Of a DNA stretch of 17,500 nt, positions 7,577 through 15,786 are shown piece by piece (the stretch's first letter is position 1; every line of letters starts with the position of its first letter). The notes beneath the pieces are model-generated. The model saw nothing but the letters and a program-made list of their open reading frames with translations. It was not told where the DNA came from and did not search any database. The stretch is taken from NCBI GenBank assembly GCA_016718565.1, contig JADKCZ010000018.1, forward strand, positions 1-17,500. The letters are read 5' to 3'. Origin of the DNA: Anaeromyxobacter sp. (GTDB lineage Bacteria; Myxococcota; Myxococcia; Myxococcales; Anaeromyxobacteraceae). The translations under genes were made by a program, and so were the position numbers.

Positions 7577-8311
7577 TCACTCCAGGTAGGTGAAGGGCTG
7601 GCCGGCCAGCGCCCAGCTCCCGTCGGCGTTGGTGAGGGCGATGGTCACCTGGCCGGGCTTGCCCGCAGGGACCTCCACGGTCACCGCCTCACCGCTGGCG
7701 GCCACGATGCGGGCCGCCCTGGAGCCGAACATCACCTGCGACACCCGCAGGTGCTGCCCGCGGATGACCACCTGCACCCCGCCGGCGGCCGGTGCACGGT
7801 GCGGCGTCACCACCTCGATGGTGGGCTCGGGGAGGGTCCCGGCGTCCGGCGGCGGCGTCCAGGGGGCAGGCGCCTTCACCACCGTCTGCTGCGGGGGCTC
7901 GCGCCGCCCGGACGTGAACTCGAGGTCGCTGACGAGGCGGCTCATCTCGCCCTGCAGCCGCTCGGCAGCCTCCCGCTCCGCCTCGGTCCGAGGCTCGCCG
8001 TCGTGCGCCGCAATCCCCTCCGAAAATGCCCCACCGGCCGCGGCTCCGCCTGGAGCGCCCGCCGCCCCAGCCTGCGCCGCGCCCCCGCGGCCGTCGGAGC
8101 CCGGGCCGCCTTCTCGACCAGGGCTCCCGGCCTCAGCGTTCGCCGCGCCGGCCGCCTGCGCCGCGCCAGCCTCCCCGCCTGCGGCCGTGGAGCGCGGCCC
8201 GAACCCGAGCGCGTCGCTGAGGCGTGCCGCCTGCCAGATCCCGAGGGCCGCGGCGAGCACCACGCCGGCCCCGATCACGCCCGTCCTCGACCACCACGGC
8301 TGCACCGACAT
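7577..8311 (-). CDS. Membrane-anchored protein with C-terminal IPT/TIG domain (244 aa)
   Basis: The ATG at 8311 has a strong GGAGG five bases upstream; earlier in-frame ATGs lack one. After MSVQPWWSR, one hydrophobic segment (about residues 11-30, GVIGAGVVLAAALGIWQAA) anchors the protein. A low-complexity Gly/Ala linker follows (about 42-97), then a charged helix (EAEREAAERLQGEMSRLVSD), a Pro-rich stretch, and a final domain from residue 163: PTIEVVTPHRAPAAGGVQVV, IRGQHLRVSQVMFG and NADGSWALAGQPFTYLE. The final domain is an IPT/TIG immunoglobulin-like fold. The layout (inner-membrane anchor, flexible spacer, periplasmic Ig domain) suggests a binding or structural role in the periplasm. IPT domains do not by themselves indicate an enzyme. 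The gene is convergent with the ThiF pair and divergent from the multicopper oxidase. Confidence 0.8.
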   Translation of the reverse strand: MSVQPWWSRTGVIGAGVVLAAALGIWQAARLSDALGFGPRSTAAGGEAGAAQAAGAANAEAGSPGREGGPGSDGRGGAAQAGAAGAPGGAAAGGAFSEGIAAHDGEPRTEAEREAAERLQGEMSRLVSDLEFTSGRREPPQQTVVKAPAPWTPPPDAGTLPEPTIEVVTPHRAPAAGGVQVVIRGQHLRVSQVMFGSRAARIVAASGEAVTVEVPAGKPGQVTIALTNADGSWALAGQPFTYLE

Positions 8312-8328
8312 GTACACCTCCGCCGCTG

Positions 8329-8334
8329 ATTCTA
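8329..8334 (-). promoter_or_regulatory. Possible -10 element for the IPT/TIG gene
   Basis: On the minus strand TAGAAT (five of six matches to TATAAT) lies 17 bases before the ATG at 8311, in the only AT-richer patch nearby. No convincing -35 is found at normal spacing, and the implied leader would be only about 11 bases, just enough for the GGAGG. Confidence 0.25.
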
Positions 8335-8466
8335 GTGCCGTACGCCTCATGGCCCACTCCATCGGCTCGAGCCCGTCCGGTGATCGCGGGACGTGGCTCC
8401 GATCGGCGACCCGAGGGCCGGGCACCGGCACCCGCCAAGGCGCTGGAATCGCTGGAACCATGCGTT

Positions 8467-8496
8467 GACGGAGGTCCGTCGCTTTGAGGCCAAAGC
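8467..8496. promoter_or_regulatory. Two back-to-back hairpins in the divergent spacer upstream of the multicopper oxidase
   Basis: GACGG-AGGT-CCGTC (8467-8480) is followed with no gap by GCTTTG-AGGC-CAAAGC (8481-8496). Both stems are perfect and both loops are four bases starting AGG. They sit 162 bases upstream of the oxidase ATG in the otherwise featureless 346-base gap 8312-8657. TTGACG at 8465 overlaps the first arm but has no matching -10. Possible roles are a metal-responsive operator, a leader RNA element or an attenuator. Nothing else in the gap is supportable. Confidence 0.4.
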
Positions 8497-8657
8497 AAGT
8501 GACACGGCGTCGTGGGGCGGCTCAGGCACTTTGCCGCAACCCCCGGAGTGGCCAGATTCCGCCCGTGCACCGAGAAGCCTGCCCGCATGCCTCACCCCGG
8601 AACAGCGACACCGGGGACACCAGCAACCCGACCGGGAGTCGGGGGGGGAGCCGTGAG

Positions 8658-10733
8658 ATGAGTGATCCGTCCAAGAAGGCCGAAGGCCAGGCGACCAGCG
8701 GCATGACCCGCCGCGACCTCCTCAAGATCGGCGCCGCCTCGGGCGCCGCCACCGTGGTGGGCGCCGCGCTCGGGACCGTCCCCACGCCGGCCGCGGCGCA
8801 GGGCGTCCCGGTCTGCAGCGGCCTGAACGCCATCGAGGCCTACCCGGTCAGCCCGCTCATCCTCCGGCCCTTCACCGACCCGCTGCCCATCCCGCAGGCG
8901 GTCGCGCCGGAGACCGCGGCCACGGTGGCCAGCTGGCCCAACCAGCCCGGCCCGGGCGTCGGGCAGCAGGACGTGGACGGCGGCACCCACCAGTTCTATC
9001 CGGGACAGGTGGGCACCTTCTGCGAGAACATGCCGCAGCCGGTCGTCTACCGGCTCAAGCTCGAGGTGGGGGAGCACTCCTACAGCTCCTCGCCGGTGCG
9101 GACCCTGGTCCCCTACGTCGGCGTCGACGGCAACACCGTGCCGGCCGGCACCGTGGTGCCCCAGCTGCCCAAGACCACCATCTACGGCTTCAACGGCCAG
9201 TTCCCCGGCCCGATGATCAACGCCGAGTACGGCAAGCCGAACCTGGTCCGCTTCGAGAACCACCTCGACGAGAACCCGCTCAACCTCGACCGCGGCGACT
9301 TCGGCGATCCGGAGCTGGGCTTCCTCACCCACCTGCACAACGGCCACACCGCCCCCGAGTCCGACGGCAACCCGCACCACAAGCCGGAGGCCTACCAGCC
9401 GGGCGACTGGGTGGACAACCTCTACCTGAACTACCCGGCCGGCGGCGACGAGAACGAGAAGCAGTCCTTCCTCTGGTTCCACGACCACCGCGAGGGGCAC
9501 ACCGGCGCCAACGTCTACAAGGGCATGGCCGGCCTCTACCCCATCTACGACCCGATCCTGGACCCGGGCGACGAGACCAGGGGCCTCCGGCTGCCCGGCG
9601 TGCGCCGCAACAACCCGGACGGCACCTTCAACGTGGACTACGACATCCCCCTCGCCATCCACGACGTGGCCCTCGACGACGGCGACGTGCCCCACCAGGA
9701 CTTCCACAACGGCTGCGGCGAGTCCCACCCCGAGTGGTGGGGCAAGTCCTTCTTCCGCCACTTCCCCAACCACGGCTTCGTGGGCGACGTCTTCTGCGTC
9801 AACGGCGTCGCCTTCCCGGTGCTGACGGTGAAGCGCAGGAAGTACCGCTTCCGCTTCCTCACCGCCGCCATCGCGCGCCAGTTCGAGCTGTCGTTCATGC
9901 GGTCGACCCGCGGGCCGATCGCGGCCGTGGACCTCGGCTACACGGGCGGCGAGCTGCAGGGCCAGTACCGGCTGCCCGACGCCCGCCTGGCGCTGCGCCA
10001 GACCCAGATCGCCACCGGCGGCGGGCTGCTGCCCTCGGCCATCGTGCGCGACGCCATCGAGAACTGGCCGGGCATGCGCCACGAGGTGGTCATCGACTTC
10101 ACCAAGTGGATCGACGGCCGGGCCACCAGGAAGGGCGAGGTGGTCTGGCTGGTCAACACCATGAAGATGCTGGACGGGCGCAAGGCCAACAACAGCACCC
10201 GGCTCGGCAACGACCCCCGCTACAAGACCCCGGTGATGAAGATCATCATCGGCGACGACGCCCCGGACGCCAGCATCATGCCCAGGGTCGGTCGGCCGCT
10301 GCGGCCCATGCCGTCGAGGCCCGCCGACCTGGCCTCCCTGCCGCGCCGCACCTTCGACCTGGAGCGCGGCGGCTTCGGCGGCGAGATCCAGTGGCTCATC
10401 AACGGCCACCCCTTCGAGCCGACCGTTCCGCTGGCGGTGGTGAAGCGTGGCCAGCCCGAGGTCTGGACCGTCAAGACCGCCGGCGGCTGGAGCCACCCGA
10501 TGCACTTCCACCAGGAGGAGCACCAGGTCCTCACCCGCGACGGCCAGCCGGCCGAGCTGGTGGCGGGCCACGCCGACGACCTCGCCCGCGACGACATCAT
10601 CGCGCTCGACGCCGGGGAGGAGGTCAGCATGTACCGCAACTTCCGCACCTTCACCGGCAAGTACGTGGCCCACTGCCACAACCTGGCCCACGAGGACCAC
10701 TCCATGATGTTCGGCTGGATCATCGAGCCGTAG
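8658..10733 (+). CDS. Tat-secreted multicopper oxidase, CotA/bilirubin-oxidase-like (691 aa)
   Basis: The ATG at 8658 is preceded by GGGAG (end of a G8 run) at seven bases. The N-terminus has a twin-arginine signal, TRRDLLKIGAASGAATVVGA (R18, R19), with probable cleavage near AAAQG, so the folded, copper-loaded enzyme is exported. All four copper-binding motifs are present: HLHNGH (H225, H227), WFHDH (H275, H277), HPMHFH (H613, H616, H618) and HCHNLAHEDHSM (H672, C673, H674, H678, M683). These form the type 1 site with a Met axial ligand and the trinuclear type 2/3 centre that reduces O2 to water. NGVAFPVLTVKRRKYRFRFL is typical of the CotA-like branch. The substrate is probably Cu(I) or another metal or phenolic reductant; the adjacent cusBA genes favour copper detoxification. 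It is longer than CotA (about 510) because of N-terminal and mid-protein extensions. Confidence 0.92.
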   Translation: MSDPSKKAEGQATSGMTRRDLLKIGAASGAATVVGAALGTVPTPAAAQGVPVCSGLNAIEAYPVSPLILRPFTDPLPIPQAVAPETAATVASWPNQPGPGVGQQDVDGGTHQFYPGQVGTFCENMPQPVVYRLKLEVGEHSYSSSPVRTLVPYVGVDGNTVPAGTVVPQLPKTTIYGFNGQFPGPMINAEYGKPNLVRFENHLDENPLNLDRGDFGDPELGFLTHLHNGHTAPESDGNPHHKPEAYQPGDWVDNLYLNYPAGGDENEKQSFLWFHDHREGHTGANVYKGMAGLYPIYDPILDPGDETRGLRLPGVRRNNPDGTFNVDYDIPLAIHDVALDDGDVPHQDFHNGCGESHPEWWGKSFFRHFPNHGFVGDVFCVNGVAFPVLTVKRRKYRFRFLTAAIARQFELSFMRSTRGPIAAVDLGYTGGELQGQYRLPDARLALRQTQIATGGGLLPSAIVRDAIENWPGMRHEVVIDFTKWIDGRATRKGEVVWLVNTMKMLDGRKANNSTRLGNDPRYKTPVMKIIIGDDAPDASIMPRVGRPLRPMPSRPADLASLPRRTFDLERGGFGGEIQWLINGHPFEPTVPLAVVKRGQPEVWTVKTAGGWSHPMHFHQEEHQVLTRDGQPAELVAGHADDLARDDIIALDAGEEVSMYRNFRTFTGKYVAHCHNLAHEDHSMMFGWIIEP

Positions 10734-10739
10734 ACGCCC

Positions 10740-10776
10740 CGCCCCGGCGCGCCTCGGCCCTCTCGGGGCCGGGGCG
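10740..10776 (+). terminator. GC-rich hairpin after the multicopper oxidase
   Basis: CGCCCCGGC (10740-10748) pairs perfectly with GCCGGGGCG (10768-10776) around a 19-base loop, starting seven bases after the oxidase stop. There is no T run. It may terminate or only attenuate transcription into the cusBA genes, whose adaptor starts 62 bases further on. Confidence 0.45.
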
Positions 10777-10838
10777 ACGCCGGCCGCAGCACCAGCCGTC
10801 CTCCCGCCCCTCACCCTTCGCCCAAAGGTGTGAACGCG

Positions 10839-12410
10839 ATGCGCACGCTTTCCCTCGTGGTCCTCTGCCTGGCCATCGGCCTGGGCGGATTCCTGGCCGG
10901 TCGCTCGGCCTCGGCCCCGTCTGGCGCCCCGGCTTCCGCGGCGCGCGCCATCCGCCACTACGCCTGCCCCATGCACCCGACCATGAAGTCGGACGCGCCG
11001 GGCACCGCGCCCTGCTGCGGCATGGCGCTCGAGCCCGTCTTCCAGGACGGGCGCGCCGCCGCCGGCGTGGCCCCGCTCCCGCCCGGCGCCGTGGCCATCG
11101 AGGCCGGCCTGCGCCAACTCCAGGGGGTGAAGGTCGGCCCGGTCGGGAAGGGCGCCTCGAGCCACACCGTTCGCCTCTTCGGCCGGGTGGCCCCCGACGA
11201 GACCCGCCTCTACAGCCTCAACGCGGCCCAGGAGGGCTCCATCCAGGAGCTCGCCAGCGTCACCACCGGGTCCTTCGTGAAGAAGGACCAGCGGCTCGGC
11301 GCCTTCTTCTCCGCCGAGATGCGCTCCGCCCTGCAGTCCTTCATCACGGCGCTCGACGTCATCGACCTCGATCCGCAGGCCCGCGCCGACACCGGGCAGA
11401 TCGTGGCCGCCGGCTCCACGCCCAACCGGAACGCGCAGTTCGTCGTCGAGCGGCTCCGCGCCATGGGCATGTCGCTGCATCAGATGCACGAGGTGCGGCG
11501 GACCCGCCTGGTGCCGCTGGACATCGACATCCGCTCGCCGGCCGACGGCCTGATCCTGGCCCGGAGCGTCACCCCTGGCCAGAAGTTCGACAAGGGCGCC
11601 GAGTGGTTCCGCATCGCCAACCTCGACCGGGTCTGGATCCTGGCCGACCTGCTGGAGGGCGACGCCCCCCTGGCCCGCCCGGGCGCCAGGGCCACCGTCA
11701 CCATCCCCGGCCGCCCAGGGACGCTCACCGCCGTGGTGAGCCGGGTCCCGCCCCAGTTCGACCCGGCCTCGCGGACCTTGAAGGTCCGGCTCGAGCTCGA
11801 GAACCCCGGCGCCCTGCTCAGGCCCGACATGTACGTGGACGTCGAGCTCAGCGTGGAGCGCCCGGCCGCGCTGACCGTGCCGGTGGACGCCATCGTCGAC
11901 TCCGGGCTGCGCCGCACCGTCTTCGTGGAGCGAGGCGACGGGATCTACGCGCCCCAGGCCATCCAGACCGGCTGGCGCGCCGGCGATCGCGTGGAGGTGG
12001 TGGCTGGCCTGCAGGCGGGCGACCGCATCGTCCTGGCGGGCGCCTTCCTGGTCGACTCGGAGAGCCAGCTCAGGTCCGCCGCCGTCCCGACCGGCGCCCC
12101 GGGCACCGGGGCCGACGCCGGGGCCGGGGCCCACACCGCGACCGGGGCCGACGCCGGGGCTGGCCCGGCCGGCGCCTCCGCCAAGGACCCGGTCTGCGGC
12201 ATGAGCGTGGACGAGGCCAGGGCCCAGGCCGCCGGCAAGACCGCCGACCACCGGGGCCGCCGCTACGCCTTCTGCTCCGACGCCTGCCGCATCCGCTTCG
12301 AGGCCGCCCCCGCGACCTTCACGGCCACCGGGGTGCCCGGCGGCGCGCACCACGACGGCCACGACCACGGCACCCTGCAGGCCACCGCCGGGGCCGGGGC
12401 CAGGCCATGA
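10839..12410 (+). CDS. cusB: CusB-like RND periplasmic adaptor with HMBD and YHS metal domains (523 aa)
   Basis: The ATG at 10839 has AAAGGTG eight bases upstream; GTG at 10830 would overlap that site. An uncleaved signal-anchor or signal peptide (residues 1-20) leads to a heavy-metal-binding domain, YACPMHP (41-47) and PCCGMALEP (58-66). The membrane-fusion core follows: an RLFGRVAPDETRLYSLNA barrel/lipoyl strand, a helical hairpin, the return lipoyl strand DIRSPADGLILARSVTPGQK, and the beta-barrel RVWILADLLEGDAPLARPGA. It closes with a Gly/Ala linker, a YHS domain (DPVCGM at 450-455; C479, C483) and a His-rich tail HHDGHDHG (504-511). It should link the inner-membrane pump to an outer-membrane channel and deliver Cu(I)/Ag(I). 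Its stop overlaps the cusA start (ATGA). The three-part metal-domain arrangement is the notable feature. Confidence 0.9.
   Translation: MRTLSLVVLCLAIGLGGFLAGRSASAPSGAPASAARAIRHYACPMHPTMKSDAPGTAPCCGMALEPVFQDGRAAAGVAPLPPGAVAIEAGLRQLQGVKVGPVGKGASSHTVRLFGRVAPDETRLYSLNAAQEGSIQELASVTTGSFVKKDQRLGAFFSAEMRSALQSFITALDVIDLDPQARADTGQIVAAGSTPNRNAQFVVERLRAMGMSLHQMHEVRRTRLVPLDIDIRSPADGLILARSVTPGQKFDKGAEWFRIANLDRVWILADLLEGDAPLARPGARATVTIPGRPGTLTAVVSRVPPQFDPASRTLKVRLELENPGALLRPDMYVDVELSVERPAALTVPVDAIVDSGLRRTVFVERGDGIYAPQAIQTGWRAGDRVEVVAGLQAGDRIVLAGAFLVDSESQLRSAAVPTGAPGTGADAGAGAHTATGADAGAGPAGASAKDPVCGMSVDEARAQAAGKTADHRGRRYAFCSDACRIRFEAAPATFTATGVPGGAHHDGHDHGTLQATAGAGARP
12105..12160 (+). repeat. 20-bp direct repeat in the adaptor linker
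   Basis: Bases 12105-12124 and 12141-12160 are identical (period 36 bases) and encode TGADAGAG twice in the flexible linker between the RND adaptor core and the YHS domain. Such repeats can change length by slippage, which here would adjust linker length without breaking the frame if the unit is a multiple of three, as 36 is. Confidence 0.75.
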
Positions 12411-15400
12411 TCGACCGGCTCATCGAGTTCTCGGTCCGCAACCGCTTCCTGGTCTTCGCCCTGGCGGTGGCCGGCTGCCTGGCCGGCTGGTGGTCGATGC
12501 GCCACGTGGCGCTCGACGCCATCCCGGACCTCTCCGACACCCAGGTCATCATCTACTCGAAGTGGGACCGCAGCCCGGACCTGGTGGAGGACCAGGTCAC
12601 CTACCCCATCGTCACCGCCATGCTGGGGGCGCCCAAGGTCAAGGCGGTGCGCGGCTACTCCGACTTCGGCTACTCCTACGTCTACGTCATCTTCGAGGAC
12701 GGCACCGACATCTACTGGGCCCGCTCGCGCACCACCGAGCTGCTCTCGTCGGTGGTCTCGTCGCTGCCGCAGGGGGTGAAGACCGAGCTGGGGCCGGACG
12801 CCACCGCCCTGGGCTGGGTCTTCCAGTACGTGCTGGAGGACACCAGCGGGCGCCACGACCTGGCCGAGCTCCGCTCCGCCCAGGACTGGTACCTGCGCTA
12901 CCACCTGCGCTCGGTGCCCGGCGTGGCCGAGGTGGCCTCGCTGGGCGGCTTCGTGCAGCAGTACCAGGTCAACCTCGACCCGAACCGGCTGCGCGCCCAC
13001 GGCATCCCCATCGGGCGGGTCGTCGAGGCGGTCAAGGGCGGCAACGGCGACGCCGGCGGCCGCCTCATCGAGGTGGCCGGCGCCGAGTACATGGTGCGCG
13101 GCCGCGGCTATGCCCGCAGCGTCCAGGACTTCGAGGACCTGGTGGTCGGCGGCGAGCGCGGCGCCCCCATCCGCGTCAAGGACGTGGGCCAGGTGGTCGT
13201 CGGCCCGGAGCTGCGACGCGGCGTGGTGGACCTGGACGGCACCGGCGACGCCGTCTCCGGCATCGTGGTGATGCGGCAGGGCGAGAACGCCCTGCAGGTC
13301 ATCGACCGGGTCAAGGCCAAGCTGGCGCAGGTGGCGCCCGGGCTGCCGGCCGGCGTCAAGGTGGTGCCCATCTACGACCGCTCCGAGCTCATCGACCGGT
13401 CCATCGACACCCTGCGCTCCACCCTGCTGGAGGTGCTGCTGACGGTCTCGGTGGTCATCCTGCTCTTCCTCTGGCACGTGCCGAGCGCCATCATCCCGCT
13501 GGTCACCATCCCGGTGGCGGTGCTGATCTCCTTCATCCCCTTCCAGGCCATGGGGATCACCGCCAACATCATGTCCCTGGGCGGCATCGCCATCGCCATC
13601 GGCGCGCTGGTGGACGCGGCCATCGTGGTGGTGGAGCAGACCCACAAGCGGCTGGAGGAGTGGGAGCGGGAGGGCCGGCCGGGCGACTACGTCGAGGTGA
13701 TCATCGCCGCGGTGAAGCAGGTGGGCCCCACCTCCTTCTTCGCCCTGCTGGTCATCGGCGTGTCCTTCATGCCGGTGCTGGCGCTGGAGGACCAGGAGGG
13801 GCGGCTCTTCAAGCCGCTGGCCTACACCAAGAACCTGGCCATGGTGGTGGCGGCCTTCCTGGCCATCACGCTCGATCCGGCCCTGCGCGTCACCTTGACC
13901 CACTTCCGCACCTTCGACTTCAAGCCGCGCTGGCTGGCCCGCGCCAGCAACGCCCTGGTGGGCGGGAAGATCCACGCCGAGGAGCACCACCCGGTCAGCC
14001 GCTGGCTCATGGCGGCGTACGAGCCGGTGGTAGCCTGGGCGCTGCGCCACCGGCTGCTGGTGGTGGGCGGGGCGCTGGGCCTGGTGCTGGCCACCATCCC
14101 CGTCTACCGGCAGCTCGGCTCCGAGTTCATGCCGCCCCTCGACGAGGGGGCGCTCCTCTACATGCCGACCACCGTGCCCGGGCTCTCCATCGCCGAGGCG
14201 CAGCGGCTGCTGCAGGTGAGCGACGGCATCCTGAAGCGCTTCCCCGAGGTGGACCGGGTGCTGGGCAAGGCGGGGCGGGCCGAGACCGCCACCGACCCGG
14301 CCCCCCTCTCCATGCTGGAGACGGTGGTCACCCTGAAGCCTCACGCGGCTTGGCGGAGGGCCGACACCTGGTGGACCGGGTGGGCGCCCGGCTTCCTCAG
14401 GCCGGCCCTCCGCCACCTCACCCCGGACCACATCTCCCCGGAGCAGCTGGTCTCGGAGATGAACGAGGCGCTCACGCTGGTGGGCGTCTCCAACGCCTGG
14501 ACCATGCCCATCAAGGGGCGCATCGAGATGCTCAGCACCGGCATGCGCACGCCGGTGGGGCTCAAGGTGTCGGGGGCCGACCTGGAGCAGATCGAGCGGA
14601 TCGGCGTCCAGGCCGAGGCCATCCTGCCGTCGGTCCGCGGCACCCGCAGCGTCTTCGCCGAGCGGGCCGGGCGGGGCTACTTCCTCGACGTGGAGTGGCG
14701 CCGCGACGCGCTGGCCCGCGAGGGGCTCACGGTGGACGAGGCGCAGATGGTCCTGCAGGCGGCCGTGGGCGGCGAGAACGTCAGCACCGCCTTCCAGGGT
14801 CGGGCCCGCTACCCGGTCAACGTGCGGTACCAGCGCGACTTCCGCAGCGACCTCGACGCGCTGGGCCGGGTGCTGGTCCCGGTGGAGGGCGGGCAGCGCC
14901 ACGTGGCGCTCTCCCAGCTGGCCACCCTGCGGACCGCCGCCGGGCCCTCGATGATCCGCAACGAGGACGGCCTGCTGACCGGCTACGTGTACGTGGACCT
15001 GGCCGGGCGCGACCCGGTCGGCTACGTCGAGGAGGCCAGCGCCCTGCTGGCCTCGAAGCTCACCCTGCCGGCCGGCTACGCCGTCACCTGGAGCGGCCAG
15101 TACGAGTCGCAGCAGCGGGTGGCCAGGCGGCTGGCCACCGTCATCCCCTTCACGCTGCTGCTGGTGCTGCTGCTCCTCTACCTCAACACCCGCTCCTTCA
15201 CGAAGACCGCCATCGTGGCCCTGGCGGTGCCCTTCTCCAGCATCGGCGCCATCTGGCTGCTCTGGCTGCTCGGCTACAACATGAGCGTGGGCGTCTGGGT
15301 CGGGCTGATCGCGCTGCTCGGGCTGGACGCCGAGACCGGCGTGTTCATGCTGCTGTACCTCGACCTGGCCTACGAGGACGCCAAGAAGCGGGGCCGCCTG

Positions 15401-15727
15401 CGCAGCCTGGCCGACCTCGACCTGGCCGTCATGGCCGGCGCGGCCAAGCGGCTGCGCCCCAAGTTCATGACCTTCGCCACCACCTTCGTCGGCCTGGTGC
15501 CCATCCTGTGGGCCACCGGCACGGGGGCCGACGTCATGAAGCGCATCGCCGCGCCCATGGTGGGCGGCCTCTTCACGTCCTTCGTGCTCGAGCTGGTGGT
15601 CTACCCGGTGGTCTACCGCACCTGGCGGTGGCACGCCGAGGTGAAGCACCTGGTGGCCGCCGGCCCCTCGGCGCCCGGCGCGGCGGCCGTGGCGGGCGCC
15701 TCGCCGACCGCCTCCGCCCCCGTCTAG
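12407..15727 (+). CDS. cusA: CusA-like Cu(I)/Ag(I) RND efflux pump (1106 aa)
   Basis: The ATG at 12407 overlaps the adaptor stop by four bases. MIDRLIEFSVRNRFLVFALA starts TM1, followed by the first periplasmic loop (DAIPDLSDTQVIIYSKWDRS). Its middle part has the TM2-TM6 block with TM4 GALVDAAIVVVEQTH (D403), and the second half has GSEFMPPLDEGALLYMPTTV and the C-terminal TM bundle. By alignment from memory to E. coli CusA, the metal-binding methionines M573, M623 and M672 correspond to M586 (YMPTT), M636 (LSMLET) and M708 (EMLSTG), all present. Proton-relay residues D403, E976 (LDAETG) and K1019 (LRPKFM) are also present. The Zn/Co-type branch has a different EF-PSLDEGD context, so copper or silver is the best substrate call. 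About 23 extra residues (WWTGWAPGFLRPALRHLTPD) lie between M636 and M708. It should form an inner-membrane trimer driven by the proton gradient, working with the upstream adaptor. Confidence 0.94.
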   Translation: MIDRLIEFSVRNRFLVFALAVAGCLAGWWSMRHVALDAIPDLSDTQVIIYSKWDRSPDLVEDQVTYPIVTAMLGAPKVKAVRGYSDFGYSYVYVIFEDGTDIYWARSRTTELLSSVVSSLPQGVKTELGPDATALGWVFQYVLEDTSGRHDLAELRSAQDWYLRYHLRSVPGVAEVASLGGFVQQYQVNLDPNRLRAHGIPIGRVVEAVKGGNGDAGGRLIEVAGAEYMVRGRGYARSVQDFEDLVVGGERGAPIRVKDVGQVVVGPELRRGVVDLDGTGDAVSGIVVMRQGENALQVIDRVKAKLAQVAPGLPAGVKVVPIYDRSELIDRSIDTLRSTLLEVLLTVSVVILLFLWHVPSAIIPLVTIPVAVLISFIPFQAMGITANIMSLGGIAIAIGALVDAAIVVVEQTHKRLEEWEREGRPGDYVEVIIAAVKQVGPTSFFALLVIGVSFMPVLALEDQEGRLFKPLAYTKNLAMVVAAFLAITLDPALRVTLTHFRTFDFKPRWLARASNALVGGKIHAEEHHPVSRWLMAAYEPVVAWALRHRLLVVGGALGLVLATIPVYRQLGSEFMPPLDEGALLYMPTTVPGLSIAEAQRLLQVSDGILKRFPEVDRVLGKAGRAETATDPAPLSMLETVVTLKPHAAWRRADTWWTGWAPGFLRPALRHLTPDHISPEQLVSEMNEALTLVGVSNAWTMPIKGRIEMLSTGMRTPVGLKVSGADLEQIERIGVQAEAILPSVRGTRSVFAERAGRGYFLDVEWRRDALAREGLTVDEAQMVLQAAVGGENVSTAFQGRARYPVNVRYQRDFRSDLDALGRVLVPVEGGQRHVALSQLATLRTAAGPSMIRNEDGLLTGYVYVDLAGRDPVGYVEEASALLASKLTLPAGYAVTWSGQYESQQRVARRLATVIPFTLLLVLLLLYLNTRSFTKTAIVALAVPFSSIGAIWLLWLLGYNMSVGVWVGLIALLGLDAETGVFMLLYLDLAYEDAKKRGRLRSLADLDLAVMAGAAKRLRPKFMTFATTFVGLVPILWATGTGADVMKRIAAPMVGGLFTSFVLELVVYPVVYRTWRWHAEVKHLVAAGPSAPGAAAVAGASPTASAPV

Positions 15728-15786
15728 ACGCCACGCACGATCCGCGATCTCCCCGTTCGCCCCGGGCCCTTCGACCTCGCCCCGCT

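Noticed and set aside
5100..7580. Long minus-strand frame spanning the VOC and ThiF genes
   Set aside because: Crosses three well-supported genes on both strands with Arg/Pro-rich composition.
8465..8493. TTGACG as a sigma-70 -35 box for the multicopper oxidase
   Set aside because: Sequences 16-20 bases downstream (around GGCCAA) do not resemble a -10 box.
10830..10838. GTG at 10830 as the start of the CusB-like adaptor
   Set aside because: It overlaps the AAAGGTG ribosome site that is ideally spaced for ATG at 10839.
8592..12368. Very long open frame on the minus strand opposite the multicopper oxidase and adaptor
   Set aside because: It is made of Gly/Ala/Val/His/Arg-rich sequence without motifs, opposite two unmistakable genes; GC-rich third positions suppress stops on the opposite strand.
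9734..12406. Apparent long upstream extension of the CusA reading frame
   Set aside because: The frame is open but overlaps the oxidase and adaptor genes out of frame and reads as Arg/Pro/Gly filler; the 4-base overlap start at 12407 is standard.
12263..15649. Long minus-strand open frame opposite cusA
   Set aside because: Low-complexity composition, no domain, fully antisense to a well-conserved pump gene.
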